From Clostridium puniceum (lineage in GTDB: Bacteria > Bacillota > Clostridia > Clostridiales > Clostridiaceae), in NCBI RefSeq assembly GCF_002006345.1, contig NZ_LZZM01000073.1:28912-92911 (forward strand): a stretch of DNA of 64,000 nucleotides. The letters run 5' to 3'. Below the pieces are notes generated by a model. That model did not search any database. It had not been told where the DNA came from and saw only the letters and a list, made by a program, of their open reading frames with translations. Shown in pieces: positions 10,182-19,835 of the stretch (position 1 is the first letter of the stretch; each line of letters starts with the position of its first letter). Position numbers and translations under genes: made by a program.

Positions 10182-10235
10182 AAAAAGCATATATATAAAG
10201 GCTTTTAGTTCCTTTATATATATGCTTTTTTATTT
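10182..10235. terminator. Bidirectional terminator between motB and divIVA
   Basis: AAAAAGCATATATATAAAGG pairs with CCTTTATATATATGCTTTTT, giving a long stem flanked by A and T runs. It sits between convergent motB and divIVA. Confidence 0.9.
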
Positions 10236-10274
10236 AGATAAACTTTTTATGCATTTTATAAATAACATCTGTTT

Positions 10275-10901
10275 TTATTCACCTTGAACAAAAAAGCTTT
10301 TTATTTCATTTAATTCATCATTTAATAAAGCACGTTCCTCTGAATCTTCTTGCTTTTCTTCTTCCTTATTTAGTTCTATTTCTTTTTCTATTATTTCATC
10401 TTGAACATTTTCTTCTTCTTCTATTGGATCTGAAATGTTATAATTTTTAACAAAATCTTTTTCTAGATCATCAAATGTTTCTAATTGAGTGTTCATAAAG
10501 TTTCTATATTTTGCTCTAAATTTAATAAATTCTTGTTTAACCTTTTCATACTCATCATTTATTTGAACAACATCATTATGAGCTTTATCCATAATCTTTT
10601 GAGCAGTTTCATTTGCATTTTTAACCATTAATTCTGCTTCTTTTTGAGCTGAATTTTTTGCTTGTTCCGCTGCATTTTGTGCAAGTAACAAAGTATTTTG
10701 TATGGTTGTTTCAATTTTTGCATAATGCTCTACTTTTTCATTTAAATTTGCAAGCTTTTCTTTTAAATTTGCATTTTCTTTATAAAGCTCTTCATAATTT
10801 TCTACTACTTCATCTAGAAATTCGTCAACTTCATCAGCATTATAGCCTCTTAGCCCCTTTTTAAATTCCTTATTATTTATATCCATTGGTGTTAATTTCA
10901 T
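10275..10901 (-). CDS. divIVA: DivIVA domain cell-division/polarity protein
   Basis: 208 aa. The N-terminal DivIVA domain reads LTPMDINNKEFKKGLRGYNADEVDEFLDEVV (residues 3-33), then a long coiled coil to about residue 150 and an acidic, Glu-rich tail. DivIVA binds curved membrane at septa and poles. It is the last gene of the division block, 13 bp downstream of ylmH. The acidic tail (about residues 160-195, EEEENVQDEIIEKEIEL) is lineage-specific. Confidence 0.93.
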   Translation of the reverse strand: MKLTPMDINNKEFKKGLRGYNADEVDEFLDEVVENYEELYKENANLKEKLANLNEKVEHYAKIETTIQNTLLLAQNAAEQAKNSAQKEAELMVKNANETAQKIMDKAHNDVVQINDEYEKVKQEFIKFRAKYRNFMNTQLETFDDLEKDFVKNYNISDPIEEEENVQDEIIEKEIELNKEEEKQEDSEERALLNDELNEIKSFFVQGE

Positions 10902-10914
10902 ACTTTCACCTCAA

Positions 10915-11679
10915 CTATGTATATTTTTTTATAACAACTTTGATTTTTCCACTTTTGCTATTTCCAATAGAATCACCTATAATGAATTTTCCAAAACCCC
11001 TTATTGTAATTCTTTCTTCACCTTTTAGTTCATAACTTTTATCTTTTATCTTAACGTAATTTATTAAAACTTGACCTTGTTCTATCATTGCTGCTGATTT
11101 AGCTCTAGATAGATTGGTAATTTTAGAAACAACTCCATCAATTCTTAAAGAAGAAATTAATATAATTTCTTCTTTAAATGTGAATTTAGGTATAAGTTCA
11201 ACTTTATCAACTACGCTTACTTTACAAACGACCTTAGCGATTTTATCTAAATTGTATATAATAAAACTTTCTATATCTTCATGAACTGGAACATAACAAA
11301 TATTATCAGCTACTAATAAATCTCCAATTTTATTTCGTTCTATGCCAAGAGACAATATTCCACCTAAAAAATCTCTATGAGCAAGTTTCGAAAATTTTGA
11401 TGTATTTTCTATCTTTATTAATTTCATTGGGAATGGACTTTCATATATATTGTTAAAAGAAATCATTCTTCTTTCAGCCTCTTGAAAAAATCCATCAATT
11501 TCAACTTTAAATACTTTAGTAGATAAATTTTCTTGAAACCAATTCCAAATATTTGGTGGATAAAAATGTTTTCCAAATGTAGGTATATCTTTATCCTTTG
11601 CTAACAAATATCTTTCATATAAATTTAATGCATCACTTCTATCATCATCTGTAAAATATCGACTTATTTTTTCCTTCAT
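10915..11679 (-). CDS. ylmH: YlmH-type S4-domain RNA-binding protein
   Basis: 254 aa. The C-terminal S4 domain (LRIDGVVSKITNLSRAKSAAMIEQGQVLIN, about 180-210) follows an N-terminal YlmH region. YlmH in Bacillus binds stalled 50S subunits and takes part in ribosome rescue; its genomic home in the ylm division operon is conserved in Firmicutes, as here (next to yggT and divIVA). Interesting companion to rqcH in the same window, since both work on obstructed large subunits. The gene starts 2 bp after yggT. Confidence 0.92.
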   Translation of the reverse strand: MKEKISRYFTDDDRSDALNLYERYLLAKDKDIPTFGKHFYPPNIWNWFQENLSTKVFKVEIDGFFQEAERRMISFNNIYESPFPMKLIKIENTSKFSKLAHRDFLGGILSLGIERNKIGDLLVADNICYVPVHEDIESFIIYNLDKIAKVVCKVSVVDKVELIPKFTFKEEIILISSLRIDGVVSKITNLSRAKSAAMIEQGQVLINYVKIKDKSYELKGEERITIRGFGKFIIGDSIGNSKSGKIKVVIKKYT

Positions 11680-11681
11680 AA

Positions 11682-11939
11682 TTAAAACAAAATTCCTAAT
11701 AAAAGTTTTTTTAATACATCAAGAATAAATATTGCAATTATTGGTGAAAAATCTATTGGTAATCCTGGAATTAATCTATCTTGCAGTGTTTTTAGCGGCT
11801 CCATCATAGGATAAACAAAATTATGTATTGTGCTAACAACTTTATTATCCCTGATTTGAGGAATCCATGAAATTATAACTTCTAATAATATAGCTAGTTC
11901 TAATAGATTAAAAAGTGTAATGATAATATTTATAATCAT
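11682..11939 (-). CDS. YggT family small membrane protein (YlmG)
   Basis: 85 aa with two hydrophobic segments (about 4-25 and 62-83) and the family motif YPMMEPLKTLQDRLIPG between them. YlmG/YggT proteins are linked with septation and membrane-protein organisation. It sits between sepF and ylmH with spacings of 9 and 2 bp, the standard order of the ylm operon. Confidence 0.92.
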   Translation of the reverse strand: MIINIIITLFNLLELAILLEVIISWIPQIRDNKVVSTIHNFVYPMMEPLKTLQDRLIPGLPIDFSPIIAIFILDVLKKLLLGILF

Positions 11940-11948
11940 TATTCCCTC

Positions 11949-12401
11949 CTATTTTGACCAATTAAACAATGCTTTTGAACTAAGTTCATTTTTTAATTCA
12001 TTTGTCACTTCAACATTTGAAGGTGAAAGAAGATATACTCCTTTTTCAATTTGTTGCAACTCTCCTCCTAATGCATAACAAGAACCACTTATAAAATCCA
12101 ATAACCTTTGTGCTATTTTTAATTCTAATACAGTTGTATTTACTAACACTATTCTTCTATTTTTAAGAGCTTCACAGATTTCAGTTGCTTCTTCATAATC
12201 TACCGGTTTAGTTATCGTTACCTTTGTAGCTGAAGATGTATGGATATTTACAACCTTACTATTTTTCTTATTTGAAATAACAGGTTCTACTTCTTCTTCC
12301 TCAACTATTTCTTTTTCATATTCTTCATCTTCATAGTCATCATACTCCTCATAGTCTTCGAATCCTAATAAAGATTTAACTTTTGATAAAACATTACTCA
12401 T
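11949..12401 (-). CDS. sepF: Cell division protein SepF
   Basis: 150 aa. N-terminal membrane-targeting helix ([14 protein letters not shown]), an acidic linker ([17 protein letters not shown]), then the SepF domain ([49 protein letters not shown]). SepF polymerises and tethers FtsZ to the membrane. FtsA, which does the same job, is not encoded in the window. The start overlaps the ylmE stop by 8 bp, so the two are translationally linked. Confidence 0.95.
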   Translation of the reverse strand: MSNVLSKVKSLLGFEDYEEYDDYEDEEYEKEIVEEEEVEPVISNKKNSKVVNIHTSSATKVTITKPVDYEEATEICEALKNRRIVLVNTTVLELKIAQRLLDFISGSCYALGGELQQIEKGVYLLSPSNVEVTNELKNELSSKALFNWSK

Positions 12402-13083
12402 TGCTTGCTCCTCCTATAATATAATTTCTCTCTCCAAATATTCCTGTTCCTATTCTGACTAAATTAGATCCTTCTTCTATAGCTGTCATAAAATCATGAG
12501 TCATTCCCATAGATAATATTTTCATAGTTATATTTTTATATTCTTTTTCTTTAAGATCATCAAATATTTCTTTTGTTCTTTTGAAATATTTTCTGTTACT
12601 TTCTTCATCTCCAATTGGAATAATTACCATTATACCACTTACAGAAACATAATTACATTTTTTAACAGCTTCTATAAACTCATATAAATCTTCTTCTAAA
12701 ATTCCACTTTTACTCTCTTCTCTTCCAATATTGATTTGAATTAATGTATTGGCAATCTTATTAGCTTTTCCAAAAAACTTTTCTATTTCATTTAATAAAC
12801 TAATGCTGCCTAAAGAATGTATCAAATAAACTTTATCGACTAAGTACTTAACTTTATTACTTTGAAGTTGCCCTATGAAATGCCATTTTACATCATCATG
12901 AAAGTTTTCTGATTTTTTTACTAATTCTTGGACTTTGTTTTCTCCAAAATCCCTTATTCCCGCTATATATGCTTCCTCTAATTCTTCTAGTGGTTTTGTC
13001 TTAGAAACTGCTAAAAGCTTTACTTCTTCTGGAATTTTAGATTTTAGTTCTTCTATATTTTGCTTAATCCCATAATGTAACAC
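12394..13083 (-). CDS. ylmE: YggS/YlmE family PLP-binding homeostasis protein
   Basis: 229 aa, normal for the family. The PLP lysine is in [13 protein letters not shown] (about residue 28). GENKVQELV and [14 protein letters not shown] (about 47-76) and [26 protein letters not shown] at the C-terminus (about 193-218) are family signatures. The protein keeps pyridoxal phosphate and amino-acid pools balanced; no catalytic reaction is established. It overlaps sepF and heads the ylm part of the block. Confidence 0.95.
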   Translation of the reverse strand: MLHYGIKQNIEELKSKIPEEVKLLAVSKTKPLEELEEAYIAGIRDFGENKVQELVKKSENFHDDVKWHFIGQLQSNKVKYLVDKVYLIHSLGSISLLNEIEKFFGKANKIANTLIQINIGREESKSGILEEDLYEFIEAVKKCNYVSVSGIMVIIPIGDEESNRKYFKRTKEIFDDLKEKEYKNITMKILSMGMTHDFMTAIEEGSNLVRIGTGIFGERNYIIGGASNE

Positions 13084-13167
13084 CTTAAAAACGCATCCTT
13101 TCTATACTACACTCTAGTTTATATTCTATATGAATTTAAAATTTCCTCTAAAAATATAAATTAAATT

Positions 13168-13902
13168 TTATTTCTTACTATCATCTCTGACCATATACTT
13201 AACATTTGCACTTGCTGTTGTTGGAGGCATAGTTATTTTATCTATCTTTTCAATATTTACATAAAGTTTTCTAAACATAAGCTCTTTAATATGACTTCCA
13301 TCTTCTAACAACGCCGCCTTTAATTTTTCTGGATCTCCTATAACATAAATATTAAAGGGAGCATATTCCATTCCTCCATCTTCAAACCCCATAAATGCCC
13401 AGCTACATACTACTCCGGTCCACGGAACAATTCTATGATTATTAACGCTGATCGCTTCTGCACCAGCTGTTCTAAGCTCATTTAATATTAATTCCATATC
13501 ATAATAATGTAATAGCTTATTATTAATTTCATCTGGATTTTCTTCAAATGCATTGATTTTTCCATCTTTTATTGTTAATACAATTCCAGATCCTTCAACT
13601 TTATTTAATCCAATGAACATTTCATAGTCAATAATTTGAGCTTTCATATCGTCCAAAATTTTATCATCTTTTTTATAATTATTTGTATATTTATTAATTT
13701 TGGATTTTTTTTCAATAGTATCTTCTTTTAAATTTCCAATATCTTTATATAAATTTGCTCTTTGTTCAACTGCATTTTGATATTCTGCCGAATTTAACTG
13801 ACTATAAGATTGAATTCGTTGAAAATTAAAATTCATTGATATTAAAACTCCAAGTATTATTGCTGCAATGAAAACAAAGAAAAAGCCATTATTATTTTTC
13901 AT
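13168..13902 (-). CDS. DUF881 family membrane-anchored protein (second copy)
   Basis: 244 aa from ATG 13902, which follows GAGGTGATGT; the upstream frame MRGDV overlaps the ribosome-binding site. One N-terminal membrane helix (NGFFFVFIAAIILGVLISM), a coiled coil, then the DUF881 domain (EGSGIVLTIKDG ... ELRTAGAEAISVNNHRIVPWTGV). Function is unknown; paralogues (YlxW/YlxX) commonly sit next to ftsQ and sbp. It lies just after the small basic protein gene. Confidence 0.9.
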   Translation of the reverse strand: MKNNNGFFFVFIAAIILGVLISMNFNFQRIQSYSQLNSAEYQNAVEQRANLYKDIGNLKEDTIEKKSKINKYTNNYKKDDKILDDMKAQIIDYEMFIGLNKVEGSGIVLTIKDGKINAFEENPDEINNKLLHYYDMELILNELRTAGAEAISVNNHRIVPWTGVVCSWAFMGFEDGGMEYAPFNIYVIGDPEKLKAALLEDGSHIKELMFRKLYVNIEKIDKITMPPTTASANVKYMVRDDSKK

Positions 13903-13916
13903 CACATCACCTCTCA

Positions 13917-14309
13917 TTAGTTAATATCATTGTTTTCTTTTTCTATAGAATTTTTTTTATATAGATTCTTTCTTCTTATTTTAAGTTCTTCTATTAGTAA
14001 TCTTCTTATAATTGCAAAATTATCAAATATTCTTCCACCAAATACAATTACTGCTGCCATATAAATTGGTATTCCTAGTTTATCTCCTAAATATGCAAGA
14101 CCTGCTGCAAGCAATGCATTCCCAAAGAAACCTGATATAAATATATCTGGCTGAAAATTTTTTGAAAGGTTCCCTCTAATTGCTCCGAAAACAGAATCTA
14201 AACAAGCAAGTATAGCTACAGACATATATGGGGACAGTTTATCTGATATGTTAACATTAAGTACAAATCCAAGTATTATTCCAATTAATAGTCCTATTAC
14301 TGCTATCAA
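13917..14309 (-). CDS. sbp: Small basic family membrane protein (DUF1290, Sbp)
   Basis: 130 aa with three hydrophobic segments (IAVIGLLIGIILGFVLNV; MSVAILACLDSVFGAIRG; FFGNALLAAGLAYLGDKLGIPIYMAAVIVFGGRIFDNFAIIRR) and a basic C-terminal tail (about residues 105-125). This matches the Sbp/DUF1290 family, always found between DUF881 genes in division clusters of Firmicutes and actinobacteria. Role not established. It sits between two DUF881 genes here. Confidence 0.9.
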   Translation of the reverse strand: MIAVIGLLIGIILGFVLNVNISDKLSPYMSVAILACLDSVFGAIRGNLSKNFQPDIFISGFFGNALLAAGLAYLGDKLGIPIYMAAVIVFGGRIFDNFAIIRRLLIEELKIRRKNLYKKNSIEKENNDIN

Positions 14310-14321
14310 ATTAACTCGCTC

Positions 14322-15050
14322 CTATTCTTTTACTAATTTAATAAAGTCACTTTTTAATGATTGTGTTGTCTTCCCTATAAATATGTCATCTTCCGATTTT
14401 ACTTCATTATTATAGTTAGGAAGCACTCCATAATCTAAAGATCCTGCAAAAGTTACTCCTACATTAAGTCTTCCTTTTTCCCCAATGGCCTTAATAGCTA
14501 TTTTTTCTTTTGGATAAACTCTTCCCGTAGACCCCACTGCAATGGAATTTCCTGCTATTTTAATTCCTGTTTGAGGAGTTATTCTAATATCATTTATTGA
14601 TATAGCCTCTGCACCTGAGTACCAAAGTAAGTTTACTATATGAACTAATTCATCTTCACCTAAATCTCTATTAACTTCAGCTGAATTAGCTCCAAATATA
14701 GATGACTTAGGAGATATTGTCAAGATTATTCCAGGTCCTTTAACATCGACCACTCCTAAATGCATTCTAGCATTATCTAATTGATTTTTTATATCCGTTC
14801 CCATATTACCATCTTTAGCTGCTGTTTCTTCTAATTGCTTAAGTTCATCTGATATCTTAGAATTTGTTGTTATTAATTCTTGCTTCTCTTTTTTTAATGA
14901 CTCAATTTCTGCAATTATATCATTTTTATCATAATTACTAATTTTAGCTTCAATATTCTTGCCAGATAAAACTTTAAATTGATATGCTAATAAAAATCCT
15001 AAAAGCCCACAAACAATTGCTACAAATATTTGCGATCTAGACACCTTCAT
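14322..15050 (-). CDS. DUF881 family membrane-anchored protein (first copy)
   Basis: 242 aa. N-terminal membrane helix (IFVAIVCGLLGFLLAYQF), coiled coil (about residues 40-85), then a DUF881 domain with KGPGIILTISPKS and WYSGAEAISINDIRITPQTGIKIAG. It is a paralogue of the gene at 13168 with the same architecture. It starts 6 bp after ftsQ. Function is unknown. Confidence 0.9.
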   Translation of the reverse strand: MKVSRSQIFVAIVCGLLGFLLAYQFKVLSGKNIEAKISNYDKNDIIAEIESLKKEKQELITTNSKISDELKQLEETAAKDGNMGTDIKNQLDNARMHLGVVDVKGPGIILTISPKSSIFGANSAEVNRDLGEDELVHIVNLLWYSGAEAISINDIRITPQTGIKIAGNSIAVGSTGRVYPKEKIAIKAIGEKGRLNVGVTFAGSLDYGVLPNYNNEVKSEDDIFIGKTTQSLKSDFIKLVKE

Positions 15051-15056
15051 ATCTTT

Positions 15057-15821
15057 CTACCTTCCTTTTTTATAATATACTGGAGTTCCATTAAAACCTA
15101 CATCTATATACCCTTCAACAATCCCAATGTTAGGATTTTCGATAATATGCAATAATTTATTCATTTTATCTGGTATATTTTCATCATTTCCAAGTTTTCC
15201 TTCAACTTTTCCAATATATATTTTTATATTCATCAAATCAGTCACATCAATAGAGTCTATATTATAATTAGTTGGATTATTTTTTGTAATTTGATAAAAA
15301 ATATCTAAAAATGCTAACATTCTAGTATTATCTACTGTTTTATTTCCTAATCCAACATCTTTTAAATTTATTCCTATTATATTTACTAATTTTCTATTTT
15401 CAACAGTATCTGTTTTTTCAAGCAATAATGATCCACTATCTAAAACATATTTGTATCCATCTTTTTCTACACAATATATTCCTTGCTTTTCAGATACCTT
15501 TATATCAACTTGCTTAGGATATACCTTCTTAATTTCAACATTTTCTACATATGGATTTTTTTTAGCTTCATTTATAATATTTTTCTTATTTATAAAGAAA
15601 ATATTCTGACCGATTAAGTTTTCTGTTCTACTTTTAACATCTTCTCCACTCATTATTGGATTTCCTAAAATAGCAACCTTTTTTATATTGAAGAAATTTG
15701 ATTTAATTGCAAAAATCACTCCTCCAACAGCTAAGATTATAATTATTATAGCTATTCTTTTTATTAATCTTCTACGTTTTGCTTTTAAAATAAATTTATT
15801 ATTATTCTTTATCATATACAT
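15057..15821 (-). CDS. ftsQ: Cell division protein FtsQ/DivIB
   Basis: 254 aa. A basic cytoplasmic head (KAKRRRLIKR), one membrane segment (IAIIIIILAVGGVIFAI, about 23-40), then a POTRA domain starting FFNIKKVAILGNPIMSGEDV and an FtsQ beta domain. It bridges FtsL and FtsB-like proteins to septal wall synthesis. It lies 263 bp downstream of ftsW/spoVE; murG, often found here, is absent. It is 6 bp upstream of the DUF881 gene. Confidence 0.93.
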   Translation of the reverse strand: MYMIKNNNKFILKAKRRRLIKRIAIIIIILAVGGVIFAIKSNFFNIKKVAILGNPIMSGEDVKSRTENLIGQNIFFINKKNIINEAKKNPYVENVEIKKVYPKQVDIKVSEKQGIYCVEKDGYKYVLDSGSLLLEKTDTVENRKLVNIIGINLKDVGLGNKTVDNTRMLAFLDIFYQITKNNPTNYNIDSIDVTDLMNIKIYIGKVEGKLGNDENIPDKMNKLLHIIENPNIGIVEGYIDVGFNGTPVYYKKGR

Positions 15822-16084
15822 CCCTATTCTTTGACATGTTACCTATATAATAACATGAATTTTCATATAATATTAATAAAAATTCTTAATATTATCATAA
15901 CACTTTATAAAGATATTTTCATTAAAATTTACAATAGAATTTTCATACTTACTAAAAATAATTCTATATTGACTGTCAATTCTATAAATATTATGTAAAA
16001 TCTTAATTTTACCTTTTATTTTTTTGCGCACACTTAAATAGAGGACAAAGAATTTACATTTTAGTTCTTCGCCCTGCATTTATT

Positions 16085-17227
16085 TTATATTTGTTTCAGT
16101 TCTTCTTTTCCTTCAATCTGGCGTGATATATTTAATAATATTCCAACAGCTGTCATGTTGATTACAAGTGCAGTTCCTCCATAACTAATAAACGGTAGTG
16201 GAACTCCTGTAACTGGCATTGAACCTGTTACAACAGCAATATTTATTATTGATTGAACTGCTATAACTGAAGTTATTCCTATTGCAAGAAGCGTACCATA
16301 TGTATCTCTTGCTTTCATAGCTACATTAATGCCTCTCCAAATAAGTATTACAAAGAGAGTTATTATAAATACACACCCTATAAGACCTAATTCTTCACCT
16401 ATAATAGAAAATATAAAATCATTATGTGGTTCAGGCATATACATAGTCTTTTGCCTTGACTGTCCAAGTCCTAAACCAGTAATCCCACCAGAACCTAATG
16501 CATAAAAGGATTGTATTAATTGATACCCATTACCACTTGGATCCTTCCACGGATCTGTAAAGTTAAGAAGCCTTCTCAGTCTATATGGCTCAAATATAAT
16601 AAAGACAACAGCTGCGCCCCCTATGACAGGAGCTACAATTCCAAATAAATGCTTCAGTTGACCACCAGCTGCAAATAACACTATAAATGTAACAATCATT
16701 ATAACTGAAGCTATACTTAAATTTTTTTCTGCCAATACTAAGGCTGCATAAAATCCTGATACTCCAAGATAAGGTAATATACCACTGCTAAATTTCTTTA
16801 CGCCCTCGCCTTTAGCTTCAAGACTCATGGCTAAAAACAATACTGTAATATATTTTGCAAGGTCAGATGGTTGAAAACTTTGTGATCCAATGTAAACCCA
16901 TCTTTGCGCTCCATTAGTTGCTGGAAAAAAGAATACTGCTATCAATAAAGGAATACTTATAATCATTATTCCTAATGTATATTTCTTTAACTTATGATAA
17001 TCAAAACACATTGCAAATGCCATTGCAAATATTCCAATAACTGCTGATATTAATTGTTTCTTTAAAAAATACATACTATCTTTATTAGGTGTTGTAAACA
17101 TTGCAGTATAAGAACTTGCAGAATATACCATAACTACTCCAATCGTCAAAAGTAAAGCTACAGTATAAAATATTCCATAATCTATTTCCCCCATTTTTCT
17201 TTTTCCTTTGGACCTAATGACTTTCAT
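16085..17227 (-). CDS. ftsW: SEDS peptidoglycan polymerase FtsW/SpoVE
   Basis: 380 aa from ATG 17227 (MKVIRSKGK), 8 bp after GGAGG; a TTG five codons upstream overlaps that site. About ten membrane segments. Conserved SEDS features are present: AQRWVYIGSQSFQPSDLAKY (about 109-128), PHNDFIFSIIGEELGLIG and PVTGVPLPFISYGGT near the C-terminus. It polymerises lipid II glycans with its partner PBP, here SpoVD. Sequence alone does not separate vegetative FtsW from sporulation SpoVE. Confidence 0.93.
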   Translation of the reverse strand: MKVIRSKGKRKMGEIDYGIFYTVALLLTIGVVMVYSASSYTAMFTTPNKDSMYFLKKQLISAVIGIFAMAFAMCFDYHKLKKYTLGIMIISIPLLIAVFFFPATNGAQRWVYIGSQSFQPSDLAKYITVLFLAMSLEAKGEGVKKFSSGILPYLGVSGFYAALVLAEKNLSIASVIMIVTFIVLFAAGGQLKHLFGIVAPVIGGAAVVFIIFEPYRLRRLLNFTDPWKDPSGNGYQLIQSFYALGSGGITGLGLGQSRQKTMYMPEPHNDFIFSIIGEELGLIGCVFIITLFVILIWRGINVAMKARDTYGTLLAIGITSVIAVQSIINIAVVTGSMPVTGVPLPFISYGGTALVINMTAVGILLNISRQIEGKEELKQI

Positions 17228-17256
17228 ACATAAATCCTCCAAACTTACTGAACTAA

Positions 17257-17274
17257 GGCATATGAAATAATATA
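17257..17274. repeat. Half-copy of the GGCATATGAAA repeat family
   Basis: GGCATATGAAATAATATA, between mraY and ftsW. It matches the end of the inverted-repeat elements at 2130 and 38522. Very short, so this may be chance in AT-rich DNA. Confidence 0.35.
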
Positions 17275-17275
17275 C

Positions 17276-18250
17276 CTATATTGCCATAAAACCTATAATA
17301 CATAAAATTGTTGTAATAATAGAGAATATTATCACTATTTTTACTTCACTCCAACCTACTTGTTCAAAATGATGATGTATAGGAGACATCTTAAAGACTC
17401 TTTTACCAGTTAATTTAAATGAAGTAACTTGAATGATAACTGATAAAGTTTCAATTACATATATACCACCAACTATAACTACAAATATCTCCATCTTTAA
17501 CATTAATGCTAACGTTCCTATAACTCCTCCTAGAGCCAATGAGCCTGTATCTCCCATAAATATCTTTGCTGGGAAAGCATTAAATTTTAAGAATCCAAGT
17601 AACGCTCCTGCTAGCGCTATTGAAAAAATTGCTACTTCTTGATTTCCTGTTCTAAAACCAACAATTGCAAAGAAAGTTAAAACTATTACTGTTACAGAAG
17701 TTGCAAGTCCATCTACACCATCTGTTAAGTTTACTGCATTAGTTACAGATGCATAATAAACTATTACGAAAGGTATGTAAAGTATACCTAAATTTAATTT
17801 AAAATTTATAAATGGAACTAAAATATCTGTTCCTATATAGTTATATCCATACCAAGCTAAAGCTAATGAAAATAAAATCAATAATATCATTTTCTGTGCT
17901 GCCTTTAATCCTAGGTTATCTTTATGAATTATCTTTAAAATATCATCTAAAAATCCAATAAATCCAAAAGCAAGGAATGAATATAAGATTATCATTTCTT
18001 TGTCCATAAGCTTATGCCCCATAATTAATATAGTAGCAGCTACTGAAATGAAAAATATAAGTCCTCCCATTGTTGGCGTACCTGATTTTTTTTGATGACT
18101 TTTAGGTCCATCTTTTCTAATATTTTGACCAAATTTTAATTTGTGTAGTGCTGGTATAAATATTGGTCCAAGTATCATTGAAAATACAAATCCCATTATT
18201 AATGGTGCTAAAATTTTTGAGCCTATTATTAAATTTACTATTTCCCCCAT
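17276..18250 (-). CDS. mraY: Phospho-N-acetylmuramoyl-pentapeptide transferase
   Basis: 324 aa with about ten membrane segments. MraY joins UDP-MurNAc-pentapeptide to undecaprenyl phosphate, making lipid I. Signatures: [18 protein letters not shown] (about 50-67), [12 protein letters not shown] (about 94-105), [14 protein letters not shown] (about 170-183), [12 protein letters not shown] and the MSPIHHHFE motif near residue 290. It lies between murF and ftsW. Confidence 0.97.
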   Translation of the reverse strand: MGEIVNLIIGSKILAPLIMGFVFSMILGPIFIPALHKLKFGQNIRKDGPKSHQKKSGTPTMGGLIFFISVAATILIMGHKLMDKEMIILYSFLAFGFIGFLDDILKIIHKDNLGLKAAQKMILLILFSLALAWYGYNYIGTDILVPFINFKLNLGILYIPFVIVYYASVTNAVNLTDGVDGLATSVTVIVLTFFAIVGFRTGNQEVAIFSIALAGALLGFLKFNAFPAKIFMGDTGSLALGGVIGTLALMLKMEIFVVIVGGIYVIETLSVIIQVTSFKLTGKRVFKMSPIHHHFEQVGWSEVKIVIIFSIITTILCIIGFMAI

Positions 18251-18326
18251 CTAGTGTTGCCTAATACATCCAAAATAAAAGTCTATTTAGAAGATGCTTA
18301 TAATAAGGCAAGTCACCTCCTTCGTT

Positions 18327-19691
18327 TTATTTTATTGTTTCTATATATTTAATTATTTCTTCAAACCTTGCACTCCTAGATGCCTTAACTAAAATAGTAT
18401 CATTAGGTTTGATCATATTAGTCAAAGACTCCATTAATTCTTGTTTTGTTTCAAATATCATTGTATTTTCTTTAAAACCTTCTTCATAACACTTTTTAAA
18501 TTCTCCTGTAGTTAATAAAACATCTGCTTTTCCTCTTGCAAACTCTCCAACTTGAGTATGAGCTTCTTTTGCATAATCTCCAAGTTCTCCCATAGTTCCA
18601 AGTACTGCAATTTTTCGAGTCCCAGAATAATTTTTCAATACGTCAAGTGCTGCCTTCATAGAATCTGGATTAGCATTATAAGAGTCATTTATAATAGAAA
18701 ATCCGTTTTTATTTATAAATTCAAGTCTCATAGATGTTGCGTTAAAATTCTTAAGACCTTCTTCCATTTCTTCAAAAGTAAGTCCAAAATCTTTTGATAT
18801 TTGTATTCCTATTAATGCATTTAATACATTATGCTGACCAACCATGTTTAAGGTAAATCTATAACTTTGGTCATCTTTAGTAACCACATCAAAAGTTGTA
18901 GTTTCAGAAGTCAATTCTATATTTTTAGCATAAAGATCATAACTTTCATCATAACCTATTTTCTCCAAATTAAACTTATCACATTTATCAACTGTTTTTA
19001 ACATGTTATTTTCACAATTTAATATTAGTGAATTTTTGTCTTCAAAGAAGTCAGTTATACACATCTTCTCTTTAAGTATATTTTCTCTACTCCTTAAATA
19101 TTCTATATGCGCTACCCCAACATTAGTTATTGCTGCAACATCAGGAATCGCAATGCTTGCAAGTCTGTTTATTTCTCCAAAATTGCTAGTTCCCATTTCT
19201 AGAACTGCTATATCATACTCCTTTGAAAGTTCAAATATCATAAGCGGAAGCCCTATTTCATTATTGAAATTTCCTTGTGTTTTAAATACTCTATATTTAC
19301 CGCTTAAGAATGCTGCTACTAAATCTTTAGTTGAAGTTTTACCAGTAGATCCTGTTATTCCAACAACTTTTATCCCTAACTTCTTTCTGTAAAATCTAGC
19401 TAAATCAGCTAAGGCTTCTTTAGTATTTTTTACTTTAATAATAATTCCTTTATTGTTTAACTCTTCTGACTTAAACTTTACTTCATCAACGATTACTATA
19501 GATGCACCTTTTTCGATAGCAGTTATAGTATAGTCATTTCCATTAAAATTTCCACCTTTTAATGCAATAAATAAATTATCTTTTTCAATCTTTCTTGTAT
19601 CTGTAGAAATCCTATTGAAAATCCCTTCATTATTTTTTACTAAAATTTCGCCATTTACAGCTTTAATTATTTCTGATAAATTTAACTCCAC
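18327..19691 (-). CDS. murF: UDP-N-acetylmuramoyl-tripeptide--D-alanyl-D-alanine ligase
   Basis: About 454 aa from the GTG chosen here (MELNLSEIIKAV), 8 bp after AAGGGG; a GTG three codons upstream overlaps that site. MurF adds D-Ala-D-Ala to the precursor. ATP-binding loop GITGSTGKTST (about 112-122), the Mur-ligase middle-domain motifs (NFNNEIGLPL; VLEMGTSNFGEI; NVGVAHIEYL) and the C-terminal domain motif NDSYNANPDSM are all seen. It lies between murE and mraY in a run of Mur-pathway genes. Confidence 0.95.
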   Translation of the reverse strand: MELNLSEIIKAVNGEILVKNNEGIFNRISTDTRKIEKDNLFIALKGGNFNGNDYTITAIEKGASIVIVDEVKFKSEELNNKGIIIKVKNTKEALADLARFYRKKLGIKVVGITGSTGKTSTKDLVAAFLSGKYRVFKTQGNFNNEIGLPLMIFELSKEYDIAVLEMGTSNFGEINRLASIAIPDVAAITNVGVAHIEYLRSRENILKEKMCITDFFEDKNSLILNCENNMLKTVDKCDKFNLEKIGYDESYDLYAKNIELTSETTTFDVVTKDDQSYRFTLNMVGQHNVLNALIGIQISKDFGLTFEEMEEGLKNFNATSMRLEFINKNGFSIINDSYNANPDSMKAALDVLKNYSGTRKIAVLGTMGELGDYAKEAHTQVGEFARGKADVLLTTGEFKKCYEEGFKENTMIFETKQELMESLTNMIKPNDTILVKASRSARFEEIIKYIETIK

Positions 19692-19716
19692 TTCATCCAC
19701 CCCTTTTTTCAGTTAG

Positions 19717-19738
19717 CGGTTAACAATTAATAGTTAAC
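19717..19738. repeat. GTTAAC repeat pair at the murE/murF boundary
   Basis: GGTTAACAATTAATAGTTAAC lies in the 144-bp gap; a related copy reading GTTAACAATTAA on the minus strand forms the last codons and stop of murE (about 19836-19850). The repeat appears to have shaped the murE C-terminus. Confidence 0.45.
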
Positions 19739-19835
19739 AGTTGTAGTACAATTTCCTTCTGAAATTTTATTATTATTTCTAGAAATTCTACTTTGTTTGC
19801 ATAAATTGTTTCAAATCCTTTAAGAGATTTTCTTC

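Noticed and set aside
15873..16079. 68-aa minus-strand ORF between ftsW and ftsQ
   Set aside because: It begins 5 bp after the ftsW stop, but has no ribosome-binding site and resembles no family; likely chance. murG or murA would be expected here in some relatives but is not this.
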